From Streptomyces novaecaesareae (lineage in GTDB: Bacteria; Actinomycetota; Actinomycetes; Streptomycetales; Streptomycetaceae), in contig NZ_JNWQ01000022.1 in the NCBI RefSeq assembly GCF_000716875.1, positions 1 to 64,000 of the forward strand: a DNA stretch of 64,000 bases, written 5' to 3'. The notes under the pieces are model-generated. The model made no database searches, was not told the DNA's origin, and saw only the letters and a list, made by a program, of their open reading frames with translations. The position numbers and the translations under genes are program-made. Each line of letters opens with the position of its first letter. Position 1 is the stretch's first letter. Positions 6,371 to 14,454 of this stretch are shown piece by piece.

Positions 6371-9300
6371 CCGAGAACCGCACCAGGAACCTCCGCCTCG
6401 GCGGCCTCACCGCCGCCGAGCTGGTCGCCCAGCGGGAGGCCGAGCGGCAGGCCGCGGAACAGGACCGCGACGGCCGGATCATCACCTTCTACTCGTACAA
6501 GGGCGGCACCGGCCGCACCATGGCCCTCGCCAACACCGCCTGGATCCTGGCCGCCAACGGCTTCCGGGTGCTCACCGTGGACTGGGACCTGGAGGCGCCG
6601 GGCCTCGCCAAGTTCTTCCACCCCTTCCTCGACCCGGCCTCCCTGGCCGGCACCACCGGGATGATGGACCTGATCGCCGAGTACCGGGAGGAGGCGCTGC
6701 GCCCGGTCGAGCACGCCGAGGGCTGGCACCTGGACTTCGCCCGGGTGCACCCGCACGCGCTCTCGCTCGCCTGGCCGTACTTCCCGGCCGGCGGCAGCCT
6801 GGACTTCCTCTCCGCGGGCCAGTTCAACCGGGACTACTCCGAGGCCGTCACCCACCTCGACTGGGACATCTTCTACGACCGCTTCGACGGCGGGCAGTTC
6901 TTCGACGCCCTCAAGGCCGACATGGCCAAGCGCTACGACTACGTGCTGATCGACTCCCGCACCGGCCTGTCCGACATCGCCGAGATCTGCACCGTCCAGA
7001 TGCCCGACGACCTGGTGGTCTGCTTCACCCTGAGCGACCAGTCCATCGACGGCGCCTCCCGGATCGCCCAGCACATCCACGACCGCTACCGCGACCGCGG
7101 CATCCGCATCCTGCCCGTCCCGATGCGCATCGACGAGGGCGAGAAGGAGAAGGCGGACGCCGGCCGCGCCCTGGCCCGGGTCCGCTTCGACGGCCTGCCC
7201 TCCGGCCTGGGCAGCGAGGAACTCACCCAGTACTGGGGCTCGGTGGAGATCCCGTACCGGCCGTTCTACGCCTACGAGGAGATCCTCGCCACCTTCGGCG
7301 ACCAGACCGGCACCCCCACCTCGATGCTGGCCGCCTGCGAGCGGCTGACCTCCATGATCACCGAGGGTCGGGTCTCCGGCCTGCCGCCGGTGGAGGAGGA
7401 GGTGCGGCTGCGCTACGTGGACGCGTTCACCCGCCGCCGCCCGTCCGTCCCCGCCGACCTCTACCTCTCCTACGTCCCCGAGGACCGGATGTGGGCGGAC
7501 TGGATCGAGTCCGTCCTCACCCGGGCCGGCTTCCGGGTGCTGCCCCGCGACCTCAGCGCCGGCACCGACCCGCGCGAGGAGACCGAGCGCGGCATCGACT
7601 CCGCCTACCGGACGGTCGCCGTGCTCTCGCCCGCCTACCAGCGCTCCCCGCAGGCCCGGGCGCTGTGGGAGTCGGTGGTCAGCTCCGACCCGTCCGGCAC
7701 CCGGCGCCAGCTGCTGCCCGTGCGCGTCGGCGACGTGCGGCTCACCGCGCCGTTCAGCAACCGCAACCCGGTCGACCTGGTCGGCCGCGACGAGACGCAG
7801 TCGATCCAGAGCCTGCTGCGCGCGCTCGGCCGCGGCGACGTGGCGCTCGACGACGCTCCCAGCGGCGGGCCGCGCTTCCCCGGCAGCAAGCCCTCGGTGT
7901 GGGACGTCCCGCCGCGCAACCCCTCCTTCACCGGCCGCTCCGCCGTCCTGGAGCAGCTGCGCAACCAGCTGCGCGGCGGCATGGCGGCCGTCCTGCCGAC
8001 CCCGCAGACCCTGTACGGGCTCGGCGGCGTCGGCAAGACCCAGGTGGCGCTGGAGTACGCCCACCGCTTCATGTCCGACTACGACCTGGTCTGGTGGATC
8101 GACGCCGAGCAGACTGAGCTGGTCGCCCCGGCGCTCGCCGAACTCGCCCGCCGACTGGGCCTGCGGGTCGGCGACTCGGTCACCGAGGCCGCCGAGGCCG
8201 CCCGGGAGGCGCTGCGCCGCGGCGTGCCCACCGCCCGCTGGCTGCTGATCTTCGACAACGCCGACGAGCCCGCCGAGATCCGCCGCTTCTTCCCCGGCGG
8301 CTCCGGCCACATCCTGGTCACCTCCCGCAACCAGGCCTGGACCGGGCACGCCGAGGCGCTGGAGGTCGACGTCTTCACCCGCGGCGAGAGCGTCGAGCAC
8401 CTGTGCCGGCGCGCCCGCAGCCTCTCCCGGCCGGACGCCGACCGGGTCGCCGAGGCGGTCGGTGACCTGCCGCTGGCCGTCGAGGTGGCCGCCGCCTGGC
8501 TGGACACCACCGGCACCCCGGTGGAGACGTACGTCGCCCAACTGCACGCCGAGGCGGCCCGCGCGCTGGCCGTCGGCCGGCCCGCCGACTACCCGACGCC
8601 GGTCGCGGCGACCTGGAACGTCTCCATCGGACGGCTGCGCCAGCAGTCCCCGGCGGCGGTGCGGCTGCTGCAGCTGTGCGCGTTCTTCGCGCCCGAGCCG
8701 ATCTCGATGAACCTCTTCTACAGCGACCAGATGATCCGGGCGCTGGTGAGGTACGACGCCGACCTCAGCGACAAGTTCATGCTGGGCAAGGTGATCCAGG
8801 CGATCGGCCGGTACGCGCTGGCCAAGGTCGACGCCGGCAGCAACAGCTTCCAGGTGCACCGCCTCGTCCAGGCGGTGATCCGGGCCGGGATGACCGCCGA
8901 CGAGCAGGAGACCGCCGTCCACGAGGTGCATCGCATCCTGACCGGCGCCCGGCCCGTCCTCGGCGACACCGACGACCCGGCCAACTGGCCCGCCTTCGAC
9001 GAGATCTGGCCGCACCTGTCGCCGTCCAAGGCGCACAACTGCGACGAGGCCGACACCCGCCAGCTGCTCATCGACCGGGTCCGCTACCTGTGGAAGCGCG
9101 GCGAGCTCGACCGCGCCCGCGACCTGGGCCACGCGCTCGACGCGGAGTGGACCAGCAAGCTCGGCGAGGACGACCGGCAGACCCTGCTGCTGCGCTTCCA
9201 GCTCGCCAACGTGCTGCGCTCCCAGGGCAATTACGCCGAGGCGCTGGCCCTGGACGAGGCCACCCTGGAGCGCCAGCGGGCGTTGCTCGGCGAGCACCAC

Positions 9301-10374
9301 CCGTACACCCTGATGACGGCGGGCTCGCTCGGCGCCGATCGCAGGGCGCTCGGCCGGTTCCAGGCGGCGCTCGACCTGGACCGCGAAATCCTCGACCAGT
9401 TCCGCGAGTTGTTCGGCGACGACAACCCGCGCACGCTCTCCATGGCGAACAACCTGGCGATCGACTACCGGCTGGTCGGCGACAGCGAGGCCGCCCGCGA
9501 ACTCGACCAGGAGACCCTCGACCGGCGCACCGCCGTACTCGGCCCCAGGCACCCCTACACCCTGTCCACCAAGTCCAACCTGGCCCGCGACCTGCGCGAA
9601 CTCGGCGACTACCGCGGCTCGGTGGACCTGCTGCAGGAGGTCACCTCCGACCTCGGCGACGTGCTCGACCCGGACCTGCCGGAGAACCTGCGCAACGCCA
9701 AGTCGCTGGCCGTCTCGCTGCGGCGGATCGGCCAGCTCGCCGAGGCCCGCCGGATCACCAAGGAGACCTACGAGCGCTACCTGGAGCGCTACGGCGCCGA
9801 CGCCCCCGACGCGCTCGCCTGCGCGCTCAACCTGGCCGCCGACCACAGCGCCTCCGGCGACAAGGAGGCCGCCCGCGACCTCTGCTCCACCGTCTTCGAG
9901 GGCCACCGGCGGCTGTTCGGCGACGAGCACCCGTTCACCCTGGCCTGTGCCAACAACCTCGGCATCTACCTGCGCGGCAGCGGCGACGTCCCGGGCGCCA
10001 TCGAGCGCGGCCGGCTCACCGTCGAGGGGCTGACCCGCTCGGTCGGGCCGGAACACCCGTACACCCTCAACGCGATGATCAACCTGGCCAACGCCTACGG
10101 CGACGACGGTCAGCTCGCCCTCGCCGAACAGCTCGGCCGGGCCGCCTACCAGGGCCTGTGCGAGCGCTACTCGCCGCAGCACCCGGACGCGGTCGCCTGC
10201 GAGGCCAACCTGGCGGTCACCCTGCGGACGGCCAACCGGCACGCCCAGGCCTCCGAACTGCGCTCCCGGGCGATCGCCGAGCTGATCCGGCAGTTCGGCG
10301 AGGAGCACCCCAACACGGTGTCGGCGCGGGGCTGGAAGCGGATCAACCGCGATCTGGAGCCGCAGCCGGTGTAG
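6367..10374 (+). CDS. fxsT: FxsT: ParA-like, TIR, NB-ARC and TPR multidomain protein
   Basis: A 1335-residue protein with four regions. Residues about 37-330 are a ParA/MinD-like ATPase with KGGTGRT (45-51) and DWDLEAPG. Residues about 362-490 are a TIR-like domain (DLYLSYVPED, VLSPAYQRSP). Residues about 520-800 are a STAND/NB-ARC NTPase (FTGRS, then P-loop LGGVGKT near 550, ending in LPLAVEVAAAW). Residues about 930-1335 hold roughly eight kinesin-light-chain-like TPRs with recurring HPxT/NP motifs. This matches the FxSxx-COOH-system TPR protein FxsT. The ATG overlaps the fxsC stop (ATGA), so the two are translationally coupled. STAND proteins use TPRs to sense a ligand and oligomerise to switch on an effector; here TIR domains occur in cis and in FxsC. 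An immunity or signalling role is inference. Confidence 0.85.
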   Translation: MTENRTRNLRLGGLTAAELVAQREAERQAAEQDRDGRIITFYSYKGGTGRTMALANTAWILAANGFRVLTVDWDLEAPGLAKFFHPFLDPASLAGTTGMMDLIAEYREEALRPVEHAEGWHLDFARVHPHALSLAWPYFPAGGSLDFLSAGQFNRDYSEAVTHLDWDIFYDRFDGGQFFDALKADMAKRYDYVLIDSRTGLSDIAEICTVQMPDDLVVCFTLSDQSIDGASRIAQHIHDRYRDRGIRILPVPMRIDEGEKEKADAGRALARVRFDGLPSGLGSEELTQYWGSVEIPYRPFYAYEEILATFGDQTGTPTSMLAACERLTSMITEGRVSGLPPVEEEVRLRYVDAFTRRRPSVPADLYLSYVPEDRMWADWIESVLTRAGFRVLPRDLSAGTDPREETERGIDSAYRTVAVLSPAYQRSPQARALWESVVSSDPSGTRRQLLPVRVGDVRLTAPFSNRNPVDLVGRDETQSIQSLLRALGRGDVALDDAPSGGPRFPGSKPSVWDVPPRNPSFTGRSAVLEQLRNQLRGGMAAVLPTPQTLYGLGGVGKTQVALEYAHRFMSDYDLVWWIDAEQTELVAPALAELARRLGLRVGDSVTEAAEAAREALRRGVPTARWLLIFDNADEPAEIRRFFPGGSGHILVTSRNQAWTGHAEALEVDVFTRGESVEHLCRRARSLSRPDADRVAEAVGDLPLAVEVAAAWLDTTGTPVETYVAQLHAEAARALAVGRPADYPTPVAATWNVSIGRLRQQSPAAVRLLQLCAFFAPEPISMNLFYSDQMIRALVRYDADLSDKFMLGKVIQAIGRYALAKVDAGSNSFQVHRLVQAVIRAGMTADEQETAVHEVHRILTGARPVLGDTDDPANWPAFDEIWPHLSPSKAHNCDEADTRQLLIDRVRYLWKRGELDRARDLGHALDAEWTSKLGEDDRQTLLLRFQLANVLRSQGNYAEALALDEATLERQRALLGEHHPYTLMTAGSLGADRRALGRFQAALDLDREILDQFRELFGDDNPRTLSMANNLAIDYRLVGDSEAARELDQETLDRRTAVLGPRHPYTLSTKSNLARDLRELGDYRGSVDLLQEVTSDLGDVLDPDLPENLRNAKSLAVSLRRIGQLAEARRITKETYERYLERYGADAPDALACALNLAADHSASGDKEAARDLCSTVFEGHRRLFGDEHPFTLACANNLGIYLRGSGDVPGAIERGRLTVEGLTRSVGPEHPYTLNAMINLANAYGDDGQLALAEQLGRAAYQGLCERYSPQHPDAVACEANLAVTLRTANRHAQASELRSRAIAELIRQFGEEHPNTVSARGWKRINRDLEPQPV

Positions 10375-10406
10375 TCACCAGGGGGCGGGGGGTACGCTGC
10401 GGCACC

Positions 10407-11399
10407 ATGAGCGAGCACAGCGAGCGAACCACGGGTCGGAGCACCCCGCCCCCGGTCCTGGTCACCCGGCGCCTCGCGCCCGGCGTCATCGAACGGCTCA
10501 CCGCCCACCACGCCGTCACCTGCCACGACTCCGACCTGGCGATGGACCGGGCCGAGCTGCTCGCCGCCGCCCGCGGCCGCCGGGCCGTGCTCACCACCCT
10601 GGACGACCGGGTGGACGCCGAGTTCCTGGAGGCGGCCGGCCCCGGGCTGCGGATCGTCGCCAACCACGCGGTCGGCTACCACAACGTGGACCTGGCCGCC
10701 TGCGCCGAGCGCGGCGTGCTGGTCTCCAACACCCCCGGCGTGCTCACCACCGCCACCGCCGACATGGCCTGGGCGCTGCTGCTGGCCGCCACCCGCCGGC
10801 TCGGCGAGGGCGAGCGGCTGCTGCGCTCCGGCACGCCCTGGACCTGGGCGCCGAACTTCCTGCTCGGCCTGGAGCTGTCCGGCACCCCGCTGGGCGTGCT
10901 CGGCATGGGCCGGATCGGGCAGGCGGTGGCGCGCCGGGCCCGCGCCTTCGAGATGCCCGTCGGCTACCACAACCGCCGCGCACTGCCGCCCGAGCAGGCC
11001 GAGGGCGCCGAGTGGAAGCCGCTGGAGGAACTGCTCGCCACCTCCACCGTGCTGGTCGTCACCTGCCCGCTCAGCGACGCCACCCGGCACCTGCTGGACG
11101 CCCGCCGGCTGGCGCTGCTGCCGCGCGGCGCGGTGGTGGTCAGCATGACCGCCGGGGTGGTGGACGAGGAGGCACTGGCCGCCGCGCTGGAGTCCGGCGC
11201 GCTGTTCGCCGCCGCCGTGGACAACTTCGAGCACGAGCCGGCCGTCCCGTCCGCGCTGCTCGCCCAGGAACGCGCGGTACTGGCCCCGCACCTGGGCAGC
11301 GCCACCGTCGCCACCCGGCAGGCGATGGGCGGCCTGGCGGTGGACAACGTCCTGGCGGTGCTCGGCGGGGGCGAAGCCGTCACCCCGGTACGGGCCTGA
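10407..11399 (+). CDS. D-isomer-specific 2-hydroxyacid dehydrogenase family protein
   Basis: A 330-residue protein with the family's two-domain fold: an N-terminal substrate domain with NHAVGYHNVDLAA, and a NAD(P)-binding Rossmann domain with LGVLGMGRIGQ. The family reduces 2-oxoacids such as glyoxylate, hydroxypyruvate or 3-phosphohydroxypyruvate. Two of the three catalytic residues are present: Glu277 (FEHEP) and His295 (APHLG). The third, the substrate-binding Arg normally in the NTARG motif, is missing: the segment reads VSMTAGVVDEEAL, with Thr248 in that place, 29 residues before the Glu as in E. coli SerA. It may therefore bind a different ligand or be weakly active. It starts 32 bp after fxsT on the same strand; readthrough is possible. 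Confidence 0.83.
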   Translation: MSEHSERTTGRSTPPPVLVTRRLAPGVIERLTAHHAVTCHDSDLAMDRAELLAAARGRRAVLTTLDDRVDAEFLEAAGPGLRIVANHAVGYHNVDLAACAERGVLVSNTPGVLTTATADMAWALLLAATRRLGEGERLLRSGTPWTWAPNFLLGLELSGTPLGVLGMGRIGQAVARRARAFEMPVGYHNRRALPPEQAEGAEWKPLEELLATSTVLVVTCPLSDATRHLLDARRLALLPRGAVVVSMTAGVVDEEALAAALESGALFAAAVDNFEHEPAVPSALLAQERAVLAPHLGSATVATRQAMGGLAVDNVLAVLGGGEAVTPVRA

Positions 11400-11411
11400 C
11401 CCGGGCGGACC

Positions 11412-11469
11412 ACCCCGCCGCCCAGGTCAGGGCGGCCGGGGGCCTACCCCGCCGCCCAGGCCAGGGCGG
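11412..11469. repeat. 24-bp direct repeat at the hydrolase 3' end
   Basis: The sequence at 11446-11469, which holds the last codons of the leftward hydrolase gene, is repeated with one mismatch at 11412-11435, beyond its stop. It looks like a small tandem duplication. Confidence 0.6.
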
Positions 11470-12310
11470 TGGTCATCACCCGGAACGCCCCGAAGTGCGC
11501 GGCGCCGGGCTCCAGGAACAGCTCGGCGCCCGGGATGTGGTCGGCCAGCCAGCGGGAGTGGTCGACCGGCGAGAACTGGTCGTCCGCGCCGTGCCAGAGC
11601 CAGGTCGGCACCCGGATCGTCCCGACCTCGAAGCCCCAGTCGGCGGTGAAGGCCAGCACGTCGTCGATCCAGCCGTCCGCGCCGTGCCGGAACGCCTCCC
11701 GGTAGTTGCTCTGCAGCATCCGGCGCAGCCCGCTGTCGGCCACCACCTCCCGGTCGGCGGGGGAGAGTTCGGTGCGCAGCCCGTTCAGCAGCCGGACCGG
11801 GTCGTCCTTGATCTGCCGGGAGCGGAACTCCATCGCGTCGGCGATCCGGCCGTGCCCGCGCTCGGCCTCCTTGTAGGCGCGGACGTTGGACGGGGTCATC
11901 CCCGCGTACCAGTCCAGGCCGGTCGCGGCGCGCGGCGCGAGGCCCACCAGCACGGCCACCCGGCTGACCCGCTCGGGCAGCAGCGCGGCGCAGGCCAGCG
12001 CGTGCGGGCCGCCGCCGGAGCGGCCGAGCACCGCGAAGCTGCCCAGCCCGAACTCGTCCGCGATGGCCCGCACATCGGCCGCCGCCGCGCTCACCCGGCG
12101 GCCGAACAGCCGGGTCGAGTCGCCGTAGCCGGGCCGGTCGTACGAGATCAGCCGCACGCCGAGCCGGTAGAGCACGGTGCTGCGCGGATGCGGGCCGACC
12201 CGGCTGCCGGGCATCCCGTGCAGCAGGAACACCGGACGGCCGCGCGGGTCGCCGAGGGACTCGACCGCGAGCGCGCGATCGTCCGCCGTCTTGACCATCC
12301 GTAACGACAC
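11444..12310 (-). CDS. Alpha/beta hydrolase with a TTA codon at position 3
   Basis: A 288-residue alpha/beta hydrolase: oxyanion-hole segment FLLHGMPGSR, nucleophile elbow LGRSGGG (Ser98), acid in WHGADD and a C-terminal His in AAHFG. There is no signal peptide. The GTG at 12310 is chosen because GGAGG lies 6 nt upstream; an ATG at 12298 is much further from it. With this start the third codon is TTA, the codon read by the bldA leucyl-tRNA in Streptomyces, so translation may be tied to development. The ribosome site overlaps the stop of the upstream DUF4231 gene, so the two form an operon. The substrate is unknown. Confidence 0.83.
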   Translation of the reverse strand: MSLRMVKTADDRALAVESLGDPRGRPVFLLHGMPGSRVGPHPRSTVLYRLGVRLISYDRPGYGDSTRLFGRRVSAAAADVRAIADEFGLGSFAVLGRSGGGPHALACAALLPERVSRVAVLVGLAPRAATGLDWYAGMTPSNVRAYKEAERGHGRIADAMEFRSRQIKDDPVRLLNGLRTELSPADREVVADSGLRRMLQSNYREAFRHGADGWIDDVLAFTADWGFEVGTIRVPTWLWHGADDQFSPVDHSRWLADHIPGAELFLEPGAAHFGAFRVMTTALAWAAG

Positions 12311-12321
12311 CTGCGGCCTCC

Positions 12322-13287
12322 TCAGTGCTCCGGGTCGGTTCCGTGCTCCGGGCCCGTGTCGTGCTCCCGGTCGGTGGTGGTGCGCACCTCCCGGCGGGCC
12401 TGCCAGGTGGTGTGCTCGCGGGAGATCGCGTCCTCGGCGTCCCGGGCCAGGCGGGCCCAGACCTCCTCGGCCTCCGGCGAGTCCAGGTCCAGCCGGGCGA
12501 GTTGGCGCTGGATCTGCGCCAGCTCCTCGGCGGCCAGCCCGTACGCCGCGGCCAGCGGGCGGTACTGGCGCAGCTGTGCCCAGGCGGTGATCGAGGCGGC
12601 CACCGCCGAGACGGTGCCCAGCGCGTCGTACGTGAACGCGCCGAACGCCCGCAGCACCGCGAGCGCCAGCCCGAGCGCCGGCAGCAGCACGCCCAGCACC
12701 CCGGCCCAGTACCCGGCCCGGGCGCACTGGCGCGCCTTGGCGCGGTACCAGTCGTGCTGCACCTGGATCCGCTCGCCCAGGTAGACCTCGCGGCGCACGG
12801 CCAGCGGCTGCTCGCGCAGGTCGTGCATCGCCGCGGTGACCTCCACCCCGCCCCCGGGGACGGCGGCCGGGCTGTCCCGGAAGGCGCCGAGCACCCGGCC
12901 GAGTTGGAAGCGGTACAGGCCCTCGGCGTCCGGCAGGGCGCGTGGCGGCGGCTGGTAGGCGTCGGCCCGGACGGCGTACTTCCAGGCCAGGGTCTTGACC
13001 GACTCGGCGGCGGCCCGCCCCTCGTACCAGAGCCCCTGCGGGTTCTGCCCGCTGATCACCACCGCCAGCGCGATCGCGCCGAGGTAGGCGACGGCCGCGG
13101 GCCAGGCCCAGGGCTCGCCGTCGGCCGAGCCGGTGGCGGCGGCCAGGACCAGCAGGACCAGCTCCCAGGCGCAGAGCAGCACCGAGCGGCGCTGACCGCG
13201 CAGCGAGGCCGCGTCGGCGGCCCAGAAGAACTCGGGCAGCAGGTCCCGCTCCCGCACCCACCCGGTCCGCCCCGCACCAGACGCCAT
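12322..13287 (-). CDS. DUF4231 (SLATT-like) membrane protein
   Basis: A 321-residue protein with four predicted membrane segments in two pairs: about 25-45 and 52-70 near the N terminus, then about 178-200 and 206-225. The second pair follows a helical stretch, AKARQCARAGYWAGVLG. This is the layout of DUF4231 proteins, which I place with the SLATT membrane-domain superfamily. The C-terminal third is helical and charged, ending in a DREHD/PEH repeat. I chose the ATG at 13287, preceded by GGTGGGGG, over an earlier in-frame start. It is the first gene of an operon with the alpha/beta hydrolase. SLATT proteins are proposed pore-forming effectors in bacterial conflict systems, but many actinomycete members are housekeeping-like; no partner sensor is adjacent. 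Confidence 0.7.
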   Translation of the reverse strand: MASGAGRTGWVRERDLLPEFFWAADAASLRGQRRSVLLCAWELVLLVLAAATGSADGEPWAWPAAVAYLGAIALAVVISGQNPQGLWYEGRAAAESVKTLAWKYAVRADAYQPPPRALPDAEGLYRFQLGRVLGAFRDSPAAVPGGGVEVTAAMHDLREQPLAVRREVYLGERIQVQHDWYRAKARQCARAGYWAGVLGVLLPALGLALAVLRAFGAFTYDALGTVSAVAASITAWAQLRQYRPLAAAYGLAAEELAQIQRQLARLDLDSPEAEEVWARLARDAEDAISREHTTWQARREVRTTTDREHDTGPEHGTDPEH

Positions 13288-13468
13288 GTTCGGCCCCCAC
13301 CTGTCGCTCCGGTCGCACCGCTCTCCTGCCCCGGGGGCCTTCCCGGTACGCCTGGGGACGCCCGGGGCGGCCCGCAATGGCCGGGAAGGCGCGGTGGATT
13401 GTCCGGTACGCCCCGTGTTCGGTCCGGTACCGAGCGTGTCCGGCGGTCGGCGGCAGCCGGCGGGCGGG

Positions 13469-14233
13469 TCAGTACGTGTAGAAGACCCGTTCGGCGTTGT
13501 CGGCCATCTGCTTGGCGTTCCACTCGGTGCCGCCGGGGACGTTGCCGGAGCGGAACAGCGGCGGGGCTGGGGCGTCCCCGGCGGCCGCCCGGTCGGCCAG
13601 CCGGCCGACCGCGGAGGCGACCACGGCCTGCATCAGCGCGCTGGTCACCACGGTGGAGACCGGGCCGAAGGTGGTCTCGGCGCCCGGGTGGGTCAGTTCG
13701 CCGTCGCCGACCGCGACCTTGCTGTCCAGTACGACGTCGCAGTGGTCCTTCAGATAGGTGCCGGACGGGTGACCCGAGGGCACCTCCTCCGGGTAGGCCA
13801 GCGAGGTCACCCCGATCACCTTCAGCCCGCGGTCCCGGGCGTACCGGGCGAGTTCGACCGGCATGGTCTGGCGGCCGGACAGCGAGATCACGAACAGCAG
13901 GTCGCCGGTGGTCGCCGGGGTCAGGTCCAGGGTCGCGGTGGCCAGCCCGGAGACCCGCTCCAACGCGCTGGACAGCGGCGCGGGCATCACCGTCACCCCG
14001 GTCGTCCCGGGCACGTTCAGCAGGTTCATCGGGACCAGCCCGCCGGCCCGGTAGACCACGTCCTGGGCCGGCAGCGAGGAATGTCCGGCACCGAAGGTGA
14101 AAACCCGGCGGCCCTCGGCGATCGCCTCCACCAGCAGCGCGGCGGCGGCCTCGATGGTGTCGGCCTCCTCCTCGCGGACCCGCTGGAGGTGGGCGATCGC
14201 AGCGTCGAAGTAGCTGCCGACCAGGTCGTTCAT
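13469..14233 (-). CDS. SIS-domain sugar-phosphate-binding protein (UPF0309)
   Basis: A 254-residue single SIS-domain protein. VFTFGAGHSSLPAQD carries the Ser-rich phosphate-binding turn, and LLFVISLSGRQTMPVELA is the second SIS motif, followed by GLKVIGVTSL. SIS domains bind phosphosugars as isomerases or regulators. The family is UPF0309, and from memory the S. coelicolor homologue also adjoins dmdR1. It is divergent from dmdR1 across about 220 bp that hold both promoters. Catalytic function is not established. Confidence 0.85.
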   Translation of the reverse strand: MNDLVGSYFDAAIAHLQRVREEEADTIEAAAALLVEAIAEGRRVFTFGAGHSSLPAQDVVYRAGGLVPMNLLNVPGTTGVTVMPAPLSSALERVSGLATATLDLTPATTGDLLFVISLSGRQTMPVELARYARDRGLKVIGVTSLAYPEEVPSGHPSGTYLKDHCDVVLDSKVAVGDGELTHPGAETTFGPVSTVVTSALMQAVVASAVGRLADRAAAGDAPAPPLFRSGNVPGGTEWNAKQMADNAERVFYTY

Positions 14234-14454
14234 CTGGTGCCTTCACTCTCTGCCGGTGAGGGAGCCGGCCGGGCGGGGCGGTGCGGGTGGTCCAGACCGC
14301 CGGTGGAGAAAGCTACGGCGAGCACGGTCGCGCCCCGGTGGCACCGCTGTCAACAGCAACGAAAACCGGTACCCGGAGCCCCCGGGCGGGCCCGGTTGTC
14401 GCCCGGGTACGTCAGAATTGGCGGTGAGGACACCGAAGAACGGAGCCAGCGGCG

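Noticed and set aside
6232..10308. A 1358-codon leftward open frame covering fxsT
   Set aside because: It is the antisense shadow of fxsT: very Gly/Val/Ala/Arg-rich, with no family motifs, while the rightward frame has clear domains.
13056..14246. A 396-codon leftward frame over the SIS gene
   Set aside because: It overlaps the SIS gene in another frame of the same strand; only the SIS frame has family motifs.
14234..14454. An iron box (DmdR1 operator) upstream of dmdR1
   Set aside because: No sequence close to the 19-bp IdeR/DmdR consensus was found in the divergent region.
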